64,000 nucleotides of DNA from Clostridia bacterium (GTDB lineage Bacteria; Bacillota; Clostridia; Christensenellales; Aristaeellaceae), in NCBI GenBank assembly GCA_017428385.1, contig JAFRQX010000046.1, positions 62,001 to 126,000 on the forward strand, given 5' to 3'. The notes under the pieces were generated by a model. The model ran no database searches and was not told the DNA's origin. It worked only from the letters and a program-made list of their open reading frames with translations. The translations under genes were made by a program, and so were the position numbers. Shown piece after piece: positions 33,546 to 41,783 of the stretch; within the stretch, counting starts at the first letter, position 1, and each line of letters begins with the position of its first letter.

Positions 33546-33740
33546 CTGATTAAATGGGGAACAGGAATAACGGAATGAAGAAAAAAGATGATTTATGGAG
33601 AAATGCTATAAAATTCATACGTAGAAAAGAAAAATATGTCCTGTAATTATCCGATCGGGGTGTTTTCAATCGGTGGATTTTCTGCTATCCTGTGTCGGTA
33701 CCGGGAAACCGGGACAGGTTTTTGAAGGAGGAAAAAGCAA

Positions 33741-34103
33741 ATGGGTACAGTTATGTCACTGGCAGCAGGTCTTGCGATCGGCTATTTTATTTATCAGACG
33801 ATCGTCAGCAATAAAAACGGAAATCGCGGTAAGATCACAGGCCGTCTTCATAAGAGCACGAAAGACAAGAAAGTCGCCGGTGTCTGCGGCGGTATCGCGG
33901 AATACCTGAAGGTGGACTCCACAATTGTCCGGCTGATATTTATGCTCATGTTCTTTGGCTGGGGTACCGGATTGCTGGCTTACATTGTCAGCGCCATTAT
34001 CTTCCCCGTTGGTGATGACACGGAAGAAGACGAGGAAGAGGAAGAAACCACTGAAACCGAAGAAGAATACTATCCGCAGAACGAAAACCGCAATACATTC
34101 TGA
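33741..34103 (+). CDS. PspC-domain membrane protein
   Basis: 120 aa. A short first helix (VMSLAAGLAIGYFIYQTIV), then the PspC core: RLHKSTKDKKVAGVCGGIAEYLKVDSTIVRLIF, a second helix MLMFFGWGTGLLAYIVSAIIF and a very acidic tail (EEDEEEEETTETEEEYY). PspC proteins sense or counter envelope stress in the phage shock response. Unlike most, this one has an added N-terminal helix. AGGAGG RBS. A candidate promoter is TTTTCA-17-TATCCT (33663-33691, with TGC extension). Confidence 0.85.
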   Translation: MGTVMSLAAGLAIGYFIYQTIVSNKNGNRGKITGRLHKSTKDKKVAGVCGGIAEYLKVDSTIVRLIFMLMFFGWGTGLLAYIVSAIIFPVGDDTEEDEEEEETTETEEEYYPQNENRNTF

Positions 34104-34123
34104 TAACGAACGGAATGAAAACA

Positions 34124-34156
34124 GGGACAACGACGCAAGCCGCTGTCCCGCTTTTT
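34124..34156 (+). terminator. Terminator after the PspC gene
   Basis: GGGACA / TGTCCC (34124-34129 with 34144-34149) with an inner imperfect stem, then GCTTTTT. A second hairpin lies just downstream. Confidence 0.7.
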
Positions 34157-34164
34157 AATTCCGT

Positions 34165-34196
34165 ATCCGAACCCGCTGCGGGTCGGATTTTTCTTG
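34165..34196 (+). terminator. Second terminator-like hairpin
   Basis: ATCCGAACCCG / CGGGTCGGAT (one bulge) followed by TTTTTCTTG. From here to 34434 the sequence becomes AT-rich and shows no gene I can support. Confidence 0.6.
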
Positions 34197-34434
34197 CTTT
34201 GCTGTTTTTGGAGTTTTCCGGAAAGAACTTCTTAGGAGACTTGATTGTCGCTACGGATGTAATAAAAGACGATAATACGATCGCTATAGTGAAATGAGAG
34301 GGATAAATAGTTTCATGTGGTTTTATACATATACATGTTGTATAGTGTGATTCTATCTGGCACTCCAGCTTGCACTCTCTAAAAAGATCAATGGGACTTC
34401 TTTCGAGTGATTGTAGTACACATCCAATAAAATC

Positions 34435-34597
34435 CTATTTTATATCAATGCGAAAGCTGTTCGTAGAGAACATGCGGTCTTCTATCGTGTTGTCGGAATA
34501 AACTACTTTGGCTATTTCAAAATATATGAATTTTGTCATAGATGATATAGGTATTGTTTGTTCCAACGTCTTCTCAAAGTCGTTAGCCTTGATAACC
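34435..34597 (-). pseudogene. Out-of-frame C-terminal tail of the HtrA-like protease
   Basis: Read one frame off, the bases after the A4 run (34598-34601) continue sensibly: KVIKANDFEKTLEQTIPIS, MTKFIYFEIAKVVYSDN, then TIEDRMFSTNSFRIDIK and TAG at 34435-34437. This ~55-residue stretch has the alternating strand pattern that would complete the beta-sandwich. Adding one A to the run restores a single frame of about 370 codons. Either a real frameshift or a sequencing slip at a homopolymer. Confidence 0.7.
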
Positions 34598-35546
34598 TTT
34601 TATATGATTGCAAGCCTCCTGATGTGACACGTTCTCTTATGTAGGGTGTAGGATAAATATATAATTCTTTAATATCTTTGTTGGTGTGGTTTTCGATCCT
34701 GAAAGAAGCATAAAGTGTCTTGCCATCGCTTGTTGTTCGCCAGTTTACTTTAGTAATAGCAAAGGAGTATTGACTATAATCCGGCTCCGGCGTTGATGTT
34801 GGTTTAGGAGTTGATGTGGGCTTGGGTTTAGGTGTGGGAGTTGTTGGCGGAGGATTGACATTTGCTTGATCAAGTTTGGAAAGCTTATGTGGCGATCCTG
34901 AATACTGTGCATATAGTTCAATTGCCTCTTTGATGTTTACGGCAAAGTTCAGGTTTTGGATAACCCCAACGCCGTCATCATAATTTAGAGTTGTTATGCC
35001 AATAACGTCTCCATTATTGTCAAAAAGAGCACCACCGCTGCTACCACTAGAAATGGGTGCAGTAAACTGTATATAAGAGCATTCTTCTTCTTCGAACACA
35101 GAACTAATTATTCCGGATGATATTGAGTTTGTGAAGCCTTTGGGACTTCCAATTGCTATAACTGCAGAAGCACGGAGCACTTCACCAGTCTGACTAAGTT
35201 CTAGAGGAGTTATGTCAGTAGGGGAAAAGAATTGGAGAATTGCTATATCTTTTTGATTATCGGCAATGCAAACATCCATTATGATGTAAGGATCACCTGA
35301 ATCACTATAAGCATAGATCATATCAGCATTTTCAACTACGTGATAGTTCGTAATCAGATGCCGGTTATCAAAAGCCACAAATCCACTGCCCGTCTTTATT
35401 TTTTCACCATCCGAATTATAAATTTCTAACATCATAACGGATTTTGCGGCTTGATTAATCATTTCAGGATTAGTTGAAAATCCATCAGCATGAGCAATAG
35501 GAATAATCATATACAGAGCAAGAAGAAATATAAGGATTTTTCTCAT
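34536..35546 (-). CDS. Secreted trypsin-like (HtrA/DegP-type) serine protease, C-terminus frameshifted
   Basis: 336 aa as read. Signal peptide MRKILIFLLALYMIIPIAHA. Catalytic triad: His in LITNYHVVENAD (~70), Asp in DNQKDIAILQF (~100), Ser in ISSGSSGGALFD (~170). A Pro/Thr/Lys-rich linker (PPPTTPTPKPKPTSTPKPT) leads to a beta-sandwich (YSFAITKVNWRTTSDGKTLY). No PDZ domain. The last ~20 residues (YKRLSRLTTLRRRWNK) look foreign because of a shift at an A4 run. AT-rich, unlike neighbours, so probably acquired. GGAGC RBS before ATG. Confidence 0.85.
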   Translation of the reverse strand: MRKILIFLLALYMIIPIAHADGFSTNPEMINQAAKSVMMLEIYNSDGEKIKTGSGFVAFDNRHLITNYHVVENADMIYAYSDSGDPYIIMDVCIADNQKDIAILQFFSPTDITPLELSQTGEVLRASAVIAIGSPKGFTNSISSGIISSVFEEEECSYIQFTAPISSGSSGGALFDNNGDVIGITTLNYDDGVGVIQNLNFAVNIKEAIELYAQYSGSPHKLSKLDQANVNPPPTTPTPKPKPTSTPKPTSTPEPDYSQYSFAITKVNWRTTSDGKTLYASFRIENHTNKDIKELYIYPTPYIRERVTSGGLQSYKRLSRLTTLRRRWNKQYLYHL

Positions 35547-35637
35547 AGTATAATGCTCCTTGAATTTGATGGCAGAACGAAAAAAGATATATTATATTAT
35601 CACATATATAGGCTATAGTGGTCAATGGGCAAGGAGA

Positions 35638-35665
35638 AAGGAGGCTTTCAGATGAAAGTCTCCTT
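35638..35665. repeat. 13-bp hairpin in the gap upstream of the protease
   Basis: AAGGAGGCTTTCA / TGAAAGTCTCCTT (35638-35650 with 35653-35665, one G-U). No U-tract on either side. The gap 35547-35841 otherwise holds a possible minus-strand TTGACC (35620-35625) and no convincing gene. Confidence 0.45.
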
Positions 35666-35841
35666 GACTGAGTGTGTGCTATTTTTCCAGATAAGTAATA
35701 TAGTCCTGTTATTACCTGACGTCTGTGATTTTGCCGCTGACATATGATGTCGTTTTGAAAGATACAGCCGAATATACCGCTTACAAATATGAATCTGGGT
35801 TCGGAGACGAAATGAAATGCCCCTGTTTTTCTTATTCCGGA

Positions 35842-36201
35842 TTATTTCTGCAGCAGGGCTGCTTTCCATTCCTCTTCTTTGAAACCGGTAAGAACAAAAC
35901 CGTCACCGACAAGAAGCGGACGCTTGACCAGCATTCCGTCCGTGGCCAGAAGAGCCAGCTGCTCATCTTCTGACATGGAAGGCAGTCTGGCGGAAAGACC
36001 CAATTCCCGGTACGGAATACCGCTGGTGTTGAAGAAACGCTTCAGCGGAAGACCGCTTATGGCATAGTATTCACGGAGGGTCTTTTCATCCGGATGGTCT
36101 GTTTTGATATCGGTCAGGGTGTATTTGATTCCGTGGCTGTCCAGCCATTTCAGGGCTTTCTGGCAAGTGGTGCACCGGCTGTAGCAATAGACTTTGAGCA
36201 T
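35842..36201 (-). CDS. ArsC/Spx/YffB-family thioredoxin-fold protein
   Basis: 119 aa. Thioredoxin-like fold with the ArsC-family Cys in VYCYSRCTTCQKALKWL (Cys10/Cys13), FNTSGIPYRELGL and the KRPLLVGDGFVLTGF motif that replaces the glutaredoxin cis-Pro region. Such proteins are arsenate-reductase-like or Spx-like redox proteins; no ars genes are near, so the substrate is open. RBS GGAGG. It follows the DUF503 gene on the same strand with a 19 nt gap. Confidence 0.85.
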   Translation of the reverse strand: MLKVYCYSRCTTCQKALKWLDSHGIKYTLTDIKTDHPDEKTLREYYAISGLPLKRFFNTSGIPYRELGLSARLPSMSEDEQLALLATDGMLVKRPLLVGDGFVLTGFKEEEWKAALLQK

Positions 36202-36220
36202 TCCTTTTTTCCTCCTGTGA

Positions 36221-36502
36221 TTATCTTATTTCCCGTATTTCCTCAATGATTTCTGCATCGCAGTTTTCTTCCACGAAGAGCGATATGGATTCCATCAGGC
36301 TGTCCGCAAACGCATTGTGGGAGACAACAGCTGCCAGACCTATGACAATGATCTGGTGGGTATCCTGCTCGTCAATCTCCGCCGCAGAGACATGAAACCG
36401 GTTCTGCAGTTTCGCGGTCAGGCTGTTGACGATCATCCGTTTTTCCTTCAGGCTATGCACCCATGACGCACGCAGACGAAAGGTCATGGCTGCGATTTTC
36501 AT
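36221..36502 (-). CDS. DUF503 family protein (YlxP-like)
   Basis: 93 aa. The family core HSLKEKRMIVNSLTAKLQNRFHVSAAEIDEQDTHQ is clear. YlxP relatives lie near ribosome-assembly genes and are thought to act there, which is not evident here. Start placed at MKIAAMTFRL because it overlaps the upstream SDR stop by ATGA and matches the family's N-terminal length; an alternative ATG at 36517 has a better ribosome site (GGAG). Confidence 0.85.
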   Translation of the reverse strand: MKIAAMTFRLRASWVHSLKEKRMIVNSLTAKLQNRFHVSAAEIDEQDTHQIIVIGLAAVVSHNAFADSLMESISLFVEENCDAEIIEEIREIR

Positions 36503-37209
36503 TCCTGATACGTCCATCCGTTTTCTCCATGATAAACCATCAGTTTCGTCATACCGCCATCGATGCAGATGTTTTCTCCGGTGATGAAACCCGCCTTTTC
36601 CGAACAGAGGAACAGGATCATCTCCGCGATATCATCGGGTTTGCCGACCCGGCCGACAGGCTGCTGCAGGGCGTCCGGACCGGCGAGCTCACTGCCGGTG
36701 GTATCAATCCAGCCGGGAGATATGCTGTTGACCCGGGCTTTTCCGGCGAGGCTGACAGCCATGGCATGGGTCAGGGCGGCGATTCCGCCTTTGGCCGCGG
36801 AATAACTTTCCGTCTGCGGCTGGCTCATCCGATCCCGGGAGGAAGACAGGTTGATGACAGAAGCGCCGGGAGCAAAATGCGGCGCGAGGAGTTTTGTCAG
36901 ATAGAAAGGCGCGGTGACGCCTACGGCCAAAGCATAGGAGAACTCATCCCAGGAGCATTCACTGATGCCCTTCATCAGGGGAAGCGCGTTATTGACGAGC
37001 ACATCAACATGCCCGCTTTCCGTGATAACGGATTCGGCAAAACGTTCCAGGGTTTCCCGGTCGGAGATGTCCCCCGTAAACCAGGGACCGGGCTGCTTGT
37101 CGATGATGTGGACAACAGCACCTTCCCGGATAAAGGCATCCGCTGTCGCCCGGCCGATGCCATGGGCTCCGCCGGTGATGACAACCACTTTTCCTTCATA
37201 AGCGCGCAT
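36499..37209 (-). CDS. Short-chain dehydrogenase/reductase
   Basis: 236 aa Rossmann enzyme. Cofactor loop VVITGGAHGIGRATA (~8-22), HVDVLVNNA, catalytic Ser in SVINLSSSRD and Tyr-x-x-x-Lys in YSAAKGGIAAL, then SPGWIDTTG and the C-terminal GENICIDGGM. The D-K-Q after strand 2 favours NAD(H). Substrate unknown. GGAGGATTCCTC decides the start. First of three minus-strand genes (SDR, DUF503, ArsC-like). Confidence 0.9.
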   Translation of the reverse strand: MRAYEGKVVVITGGAHGIGRATADAFIREGAVVHIIDKQPGPWFTGDISDRETLERFAESVITESGHVDVLVNNALPLMKGISECSWDEFSYALAVGVTAPFYLTKLLAPHFAPGASVINLSSSRDRMSQPQTESYSAAKGGIAALTHAMAVSLAGKARVNSISPGWIDTTGSELAGPDALQQPVGRVGKPDDIAEMILFLCSEKAGFITGENICIDGGMTKLMVYHGENGWTYQE

Positions 37210-37249
37210 GAGGAATCCTCCGGATGAGTTTTTGACTGATGCTGGTTGT

Positions 37250-37258
37250 ATTATAGCA
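37250..37258 (-). promoter_or_regulatory. Extended -10 promoter of the SDR operon
   Basis: Minus strand TGC-TATAAT (TATAAT at 37250-37255). No clear -35. Confidence 0.55.
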
Positions 37259-37283
37259 TAAGGAGAAGGGAGACGGTAATTGT

Positions 37284-37400
37284 CTTTTGCTTCGCAAAAG
37301 AATGATATGTTGCTTCGCAACATGATATTTCGACTGAATGTCGAAATGATAGATTCGCCTAAAGGCGAATATGATATGTTCGTCTGCGACGAACGTGATA
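37284..37400. repeat. Array of five different perfect hairpins with ATGATAT linkers
   Basis: Hairpins: CTTTTGC/GCAAAAG (37284-37300), ATGTTGC/GCAACAT (37307-37323), ATTTCGAC/GTCGAAAT (37327-37347), ATTCGCCT/AGGCGAAT (37353-37370), GTTCGTC/GACGAAC (37378-37394). Each pair is exact although the arm sequences differ; the units recur about every 22-25 bp and are joined by ATGATAT(G) or GTGATAA. It sits in a divergent intergenic region. Confidence 0.7.
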
Positions 37401-37402
37401 AG

Positions 37403-37540
37403 CTACTTACCGCTATGCGGCTGCGGCCGCGGAGGAGATTCTTCGACGCGGCCGCAAGCTGCCTTGCTCAGAATGACAGCGTCGGCGTACATGGTGTTCC
37501 GATGGTGTTCCCGAATGTGAATGGGTGGAGGAAAAAATGG
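37403..37540. repeat. Palindromic intergenic stretch after the hairpin array
   Basis: Contains GCGGCCGC twice (about 37424 and 37448) as arms of a larger inverted repeat, then CTCAGAATGACAGC, which recalls GTCGGAATGACAC between trpD and trpC. No gene seen. Confidence 0.4.
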
Positions 37541-37569
37541 TTGTTTGAAGGATGAATTCGTGATACAAT
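37541..37569 (+). promoter_or_regulatory. Promoter of the LD-carboxypeptidase-like gene
   Basis: TTGTTT (37541-37546), 17 bp, TACAAT (37564-37569) with TGA extension. Confidence 0.6.
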
Positions 37570-37612
37570 GCCCCCAATATTTTACGAACAGCAGAGCGGG
37601 GAGATGAGAAAA

Positions 37613-38641
37613 ATGGTGAAGAATGTCGCGATTGTGAGCCTGTCCAGCGGTATTATCGGCGAGCCGTTTGTTCAGTTTGAGGTGGAAATCGGTTTGAAGA
37701 GGCTGAAAGAATACGGCCTGAATGTGAAACTGATGCCGAATGCGTGCAAAGGACTGGAATACGTGAAGGCGCATCCGGAAAAGCGGGCGGAGGATCTGCT
37801 GGCAGCTTTCCGGGATCCGGAAATCGACATGATCCTGTGCGCCATCGGCGGGGATGATACCTACAGTATGCTGCCGTATCTGTTTGGACACAACGAGCTG
37901 GCAGAAGCAGTAAGCAATAAGATATTCCTCGGCTTTTCCGATACTACGATCAATCACCTGATGCTGCACAAGGTGGGACTCCGCTCTTTCTACGGCCAGG
38001 CATTTCTCTGCGATCTGTGTGAACTTGCACCGGAAATGCATCCCTATACCCGGAAGTATTTTGAAGAACTGATCACCACCGGAACGATCCGGGAGATCAC
38101 CCCCAGCGATGTGTGGTATGAGGAGCGGGTCCGCTTCTCTCCGGACCAGGTGGGTACCCGGACACCCTCTCATCCCAATCAGGGGTTTGAACTGCTGCAG
38201 GGAACGCCGGTGTTCTCCGGCAAGATCCTCGGCGGGTGTATCGATTCAATGTATGACATATTCAACGGCGACCGGTATGCGGATATGCCGGTGCTGTGCG
38301 AGAAGTATCATCTGTTCCCGGAGGCGGAGGAATGGAAGGGACGGATTATCCTGCTGGAATCAAGCGAAGAGAAGCCGACGCCTGAACAATACAGGAAGTC
38401 GCTGGAGTACCTGAAGGAAAGAGGCGTGTTTGACGCGGTGAACGGCGTGCTGGCCGGAAAACCGATGGATGAAACCTACGCGGAGGAATACAAACAGCTG
38501 CTGAAGGAAGTCATTGATAAGCCGGAGCTGCCGATTGTTTTCAACATCAACATCGGACACGCGATGCCCAGGTGCATTATGCCTTTCGGCGTGGAAGCGA
38601 CAGTGGATACCGGAAAACAGATAATCCGGTTTGCGGAATGA
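37613..38641 (+). CDS. S66 family LD-carboxypeptidase-like protein (MccF-type)
   Basis: 342 aa. Nucleophile region CAIGGDDTYSMLPYL and KIFLGFSDTTINHLM (S66 elbow near Ser/Asp), with FSGKILGGCID and the C-terminal His region NINIGHAMPRCIMPFG. Family members trim muropeptides or, as MccF, cleave microcin C-type toxins. No signal peptide, so cytoplasmic. Start at the second ATG after GGGGAG (9 nt); the ATG at 37604 touches the ribosome site. Confidence 0.88.
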   Translation: MVKNVAIVSLSSGIIGEPFVQFEVEIGLKRLKEYGLNVKLMPNACKGLEYVKAHPEKRAEDLLAAFRDPEIDMILCAIGGDDTYSMLPYLFGHNELAEAVSNKIFLGFSDTTINHLMLHKVGLRSFYGQAFLCDLCELAPEMHPYTRKYFEELITTGTIREITPSDVWYEERVRFSPDQVGTRTPSHPNQGFELLQGTPVFSGKILGGCIDSMYDIFNGDRYADMPVLCEKYHLFPEAEEWKGRIILLESSEEKPTPEQYRKSLEYLKERGVFDAVNGVLAGKPMDETYAEEYKQLLKEVIDKPELPIVFNINIGHAMPRCIMPFGVEATVDTGKQIIRFAE

Positions 38642-38669
38642 CGTGGAACTGCGCAGGAGGTTGATTTGA

Positions 38670-39182
38670 ATGGGTATAAGAACGATCATTGTTCTGCCGT
38701 ATGACGCGCAGTGGAAACAGGATTTTACGGCAATCAAAACTGAACTACAGGAAGCCCTGGACGGGCTGGCGCTGCGTATTGAGCATGTGGGCAGTACGTC
38801 TGTGCCGGGCTTATCTGCCAAGCCGATTATCGACATTGACGTCGTGATCCGGGATGAATCCATGCTGGAAGCAGTCATAGCAGCCCTGGGCAGGATCGGC
38901 TACAGGCACGAGGGTAATTACGGTATTGCCGGACGTGAAGCCTTCGGATACGAGGGAAAAGAGCACCTGCGGGATCATCACCTGTATGTCTGTCCGCTGG
39001 ATTCACCTGAACTGAAACGGCATATCGCTTTCCGGGACTACCTGCGTTCCCATCCCGAGGCAGTGCGTGAGTACAGCCGGGTGAAGGAAGAGGGAGCGGA
39101 ACTGTATCCGCATGATATTGACAGATATATTGAACATAAGTCGCCCTTTATTGAGGGAATTTACCGGGAAATCGGGATCTGA
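38670..39182 (+). CDS. GrpB-family nucleotidyltransferase-like protein
   Basis: 170 aa. The diagnostic GrpB string RIEHVGSTSVPGLSAKPIIDIDV (~36-58) is a minimal nucleotidyltransferase G-S-x(n)-D-x-D motif, followed by LRDHHLYVCPLDSPELKRHIAFRDYLRSHP. Cellular function of GrpB proteins is not established. RBS CAGGAGG; 28 nt after the previous gene on the same strand. Confidence 0.9.
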   Translation: MGIRTIIVLPYDAQWKQDFTAIKTELQEALDGLALRIEHVGSTSVPGLSAKPIIDIDVVIRDESMLEAVIAALGRIGYRHEGNYGIAGREAFGYEGKEHLRDHHLYVCPLDSPELKRHIAFRDYLRSHPEAVREYSRVKEEGAELYPHDIDRYIEHKSPFIEGIYREIGI

Positions 39183-39212
39183 CAGATTTAAAATTTTTTT
39201 CTAAAAAGGTGC

Positions 39213-39243
39213 TTGACCTTGCACTGAACTGCAATGATAGCCT
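39213..39243 (+). promoter_or_regulatory. MerR-type promoter/operator
   Basis: TTGACC (39213-39218), 19 bp, TAGCCT (39238-39243), with dyad TTGCA-CTGAAC-TGCAA (39219-39223 / 39230-39234) in the spacer. A 16-bp alternative is TGATAG (39235-39240). Confidence 0.6.
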
Positions 39244-39263
39244 GCGGGTGAGGAGGAAGAGAT

Positions 39264-40148
39264 ATGATCACGATCCAGGGATTTGCAAAGCTTTGCGGAT
39301 GCAATACCCAGACGCTGCGCTATTATGACCGTATCGGACTGCTGACCCCGGCCAAGGTGGACCCGTGGACGGGATACCGGTACTACGAGGAAGAGCAGGC
39401 TGTACAGTTTGTGAAGATCAAGAACCTGCAGCAGGCTGATTTTTCCATCGAGGAGATCAAGAACCTGCTTGGGAAAAATGATGTTCTCCTGATGGAAGCG
39501 TTTGAGGAAAAGATCCGGGAGCAGGAACGAAAACTGGAAAAAATCAAACAAATACAGCAGTCATATCTCGAAGAAGCAATGGATATGCAGAAGATGGTCA
39601 ATACAGTGCTCGGTTTTGTGGAAAACAAGGTGAGCAATCCTGAACTCTGGAAAGAATTCGGCCTTGATCAGGAGAAAGAGAATGAGATCATCGCCAAGGT
39701 GCATGAGGTGCTGGCAGACTGGCTGAGCCAATGCAAGGAGGCCGGAACGGACGTTTCCGTCACGGCGGACGACAAGACCATTGACGGCATGATGAACGTT
39801 GTCAAACAGATGGAAGAGGGCATATTCAATGAGGCGGAGAATGTGATCCTGGCCCGGGAAGGAACCAATCCGGAGAAGGATATCCCGGCTGACGCACAAA
39901 AGATTATGACCCGCGACGGATGGGAGCACATCCATGAATGGATCCAGGAGCTTCCGGACCTGGGAGACGGGAAAGAGAATTTCTTCCTGTTCAGGATCCG
40001 CAAAGACAGCGCGGCCAACAACGCCGGTTTTGCGACCATGATGCTGGCGGTGATGGCGGCACGTTATGACGCCATGAAAGGCGGCATGACCTGCAAGACC
40101 TGTCTGAGCGATGACGGAGTCAACCACTTTGCCCTGTACCGGAGATAA
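39264..40148 (+). CDS. MerR family regulator with C-terminal effector domain
   Basis: 294 aa. HTH MITIQGFAKLCGCNTQTLRYYDRIGLLTPAKVDPWTGYRYY (BltR/TipA-like), coiled-coil at ~75-110 (LLMEAFEEKIREQERKLEKI), then a ~170 residue domain with no recognised motif apart from a final TCKTCLSDDGVNHFALY. Likely senses a small molecule and activates from a 19-bp-spacer promoter. GAGGAGGAAGAG RBS. Followed by a terminator, so it appears monocistronic. Confidence 0.88.
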   Translation: MITIQGFAKLCGCNTQTLRYYDRIGLLTPAKVDPWTGYRYYEEEQAVQFVKIKNLQQADFSIEEIKNLLGKNDVLLMEAFEEKIREQERKLEKIKQIQQSYLEEAMDMQKMVNTVLGFVENKVSNPELWKEFGLDQEKENEIIAKVHEVLADWLSQCKEAGTDVSVTADDKTIDGMMNVVKQMEEGIFNEAENVILAREGTNPEKDIPADAQKIMTRDGWEHIHEWIQELPDLGDGKENFFLFRIRKDSAANNAGFATMMLAVMAARYDAMKGGMTCKTCLSDDGVNHFALYRR

Positions 40149-40166
40149 CAGGAACAAGTATCAAAA

Positions 40167-40199
40167 GAGACTGCGGGATTACCGCAGTCTCATATTTTT
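40167..40199. terminator. Terminator between convergent MerR and HAD genes
   Basis: GAGACTGCGG / CCGCAGTCTC (40167-40176 with 40182-40191), loop GATTA, then ATATTTTTA; the minus strand side has TTTTGA. May serve both genes. Confidence 0.75.
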
Positions 40200-40213
40200 A
40201 TATTTGGATAGTT

Positions 40214-40864
40214 TTATTTCAGGATATCCGGCAGTTCTTCGATGCTGTCAATGATGAAATCGGCTCCGGCCCGGATCAGTGCATCCCTGTCAGAATTGCC
40301 GTATGTGACGCCGCAGGTGCAGGTTCCGGCGTTTTTCCCCATCCCGATATCCACGGGCATATCGCCGACAACCAGAGCCTGCTCCGGCTGGAAGGAAAGT
40401 TCCTTCAGTGTTTTCAGGACGGGTTCCGGATGCGGCTTCAGGTGAGCCGTGTCTTCCGCGCATAGGATGTAAGAGAACCAGGTATCCAGTTTCCATAACC
40501 GCAGCATTTCGTGGAGGGTACAGGAGTTTCTGGCGGTGGCTATGGTACAGAGAATGTTTTTCTCCTTCAGGCGGGCAAGGACTTTGTCCGTGCCGGGAAA
40601 GTATACGGGCGGATTTTGTGCCCGGATTTCATCAAACAGTTTCCTGTACGTGGATACACATTGATCGAGCATGCTGTCGGTCAGCTCCGGGTATATAACG
40701 TGGAAACCCACCTTGGTGGCAAGTCCGATTGTGGAGGCGTACTCCTGCTCCGAAGCCATGACCAGTCCCAGCTGCCGGGCAGTTTCCTGCTTGGCGGTGA
40801 TAATGGCTTCCCGGGTATCTGCCAGGGTTCCGTCGAAGTCAAAAATGATAACCCGTGTATTCAT
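40214..40864 (-). CDS. HAD-superfamily phosphatase (phosphoglycolate phosphatase-like)
   Basis: 216 aa. Motif I FDFDGTLADTR (nucleophile Asp), helical cap, motif II TIATARNS, motif III Lys in HLKPHPEPV and motif IV VVGDMPVDIGMG. Matches Gph/PpaX-type hydrolases acting on small phosphoesters. Start chosen at MNTRVII after GGAGGTATT; upstream in-frame codons are in untranslated sequence. Confidence 0.9.
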   Translation of the reverse strand: MNTRVIIFDFDGTLADTREAIITAKQETARQLGLVMASEQEYASTIGLATKVGFHVIYPELTDSMLDQCVSTYRKLFDEIRAQNPPVYFPGTDKVLARLKEKNILCTIATARNSCTLHEMLRLWKLDTWFSYILCAEDTAHLKPHPEPVLKTLKELSFQPEQALVVGDMPVDIGMGKNAGTCTCGVTYGNSDRDALIRAGADFIIDSIEELPDILK

Positions 40865-41040
40865 AATACCTCCGTCAATCCAAAGTGCCATTTTAACCAA
40901 AGAAAGGATACTATAGGAAACGGAAAGTGGCAAGAATAATGAACGATGCCCGCATTTACGGGTAATTGCATTCATGGTATGATGGGAACCGTAAGATGAA
41001 TCAGGAAATATAAAAAACAAAAGAATTATACGAAAAAGAG

Positions 41041-41637
41041 ATGATCATGATGACCGGACTGACAGAAGAAATCAGGCAGTATGTGATAGACAGATCCGAA
41101 GCCTACAAGAGGGATTCGGAGGATCATTATGATTTCTGGAATGAACATATCCGGTATGTATATAAAGAGGCCATGAAGCTGGCGGGACAGTATCATGCGG
41201 ATGAGACCATTGTTGCCCTGGGCGCCTTGCTGCATGATATTGCGCTGATTGAAAAGGCCGGAGACAGAAAAGACCATCACCTGAACGGGAAGATCCTGAG
41301 CGATCAGATCCTGGACCGGTTTTCCTGCCCGGAAGACGTTAAGGATCGGGTACTGGGATGCGTGCTGCATCACAGAAGTTCAAAAAACGCGGCCAATATC
41401 GAAGAGCTATGTGTGTGCGACGCGGATATCCTGGCCCACTTTGACAATATTCCCATGCTGTTTAATTCCGCTTTCAGCAGAAACGGGGTTTCGCTGAATG
41501 AGATCAGGGAATGGATGGAAAAAACCTTTGAAAAGGACTATGATGACCTGAGTGAGAACACAAAGGTAATATTCCGTGAAAGATATCAGAGGATTAAAGA
41601 GATTGTACTTGGCTGCGATCAGGATGAACAGGAATGA
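41041..41637 (+). CDS. HD-domain phosphohydrolase
   Basis: 198 aa. HD motif: His in WNEHIRYVYKEAM, H-D in GALLHDIAL (~62-63), further His in GCVLHHRSS and Asp in CDADILAHFDNI. HD proteins hydrolyse nucleotides or related phosphoesters with divalent metal. Substrate unknown. The start is uncertain: three ATGs (41041, 41047, 41050) follow AAAAGAG; the last has the best spacing. Confidence 0.85.
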   Translation: MIMMTGLTEEIRQYVIDRSEAYKRDSEDHYDFWNEHIRYVYKEAMKLAGQYHADETIVALGALLHDIALIEKAGDRKDHHLNGKILSDQILDRFSCPEDVKDRVLGCVLHHRSSKNAANIEELCVCDADILAHFDNIPMLFNSAFSRNGVSLNEIREWMEKTFEKDYDDLSENTKVIFRERYQRIKEIVLGCDQDEQE

Positions 41638-41728
41638 AAGCAAGCCGAAAACGATCCATCAGAAGAGATTAATTGGCAGAGATCTTCGATTTTGAAGAAA
41701 AAATAAAAAAATCCCCTTACGTCAGGTG

Positions 41729-41759
41729 TTGCTTGTGACGCTGCGTCACATGCTAATCT
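41729..41759 (+). promoter_or_regulatory. MerR-type promoter/operator of the exporter operon
   Basis: TTGCTT (41729-41734), 19 bp, TAATCT (41754-41759). The spacer carries a perfect 17-bp palindrome TGTGACGCTGCGTCACA (41734-41750). Confidence 0.75.
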
Positions 41760-41783
41760 GGCCCCGAAAGGAGGAAACAAGCT

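Noticed and set aside
34115..34297. 60-codon plus-strand frame after PspC
   Set aside because: It runs through two terminator hairpins and has no ribosome site; the tail is probably chance.
35648..35869. 73-codon minus-strand frame upstream of the protease
   Set aside because: No ribosome site or recognisable sequence, and it overlaps the ArsC-like gene's 3' end.
37284..37400. CRISPR array
   Set aside because: The repeated part is only a 7-bp linker, the units are palindromes of different sequence, and no cas genes are present.
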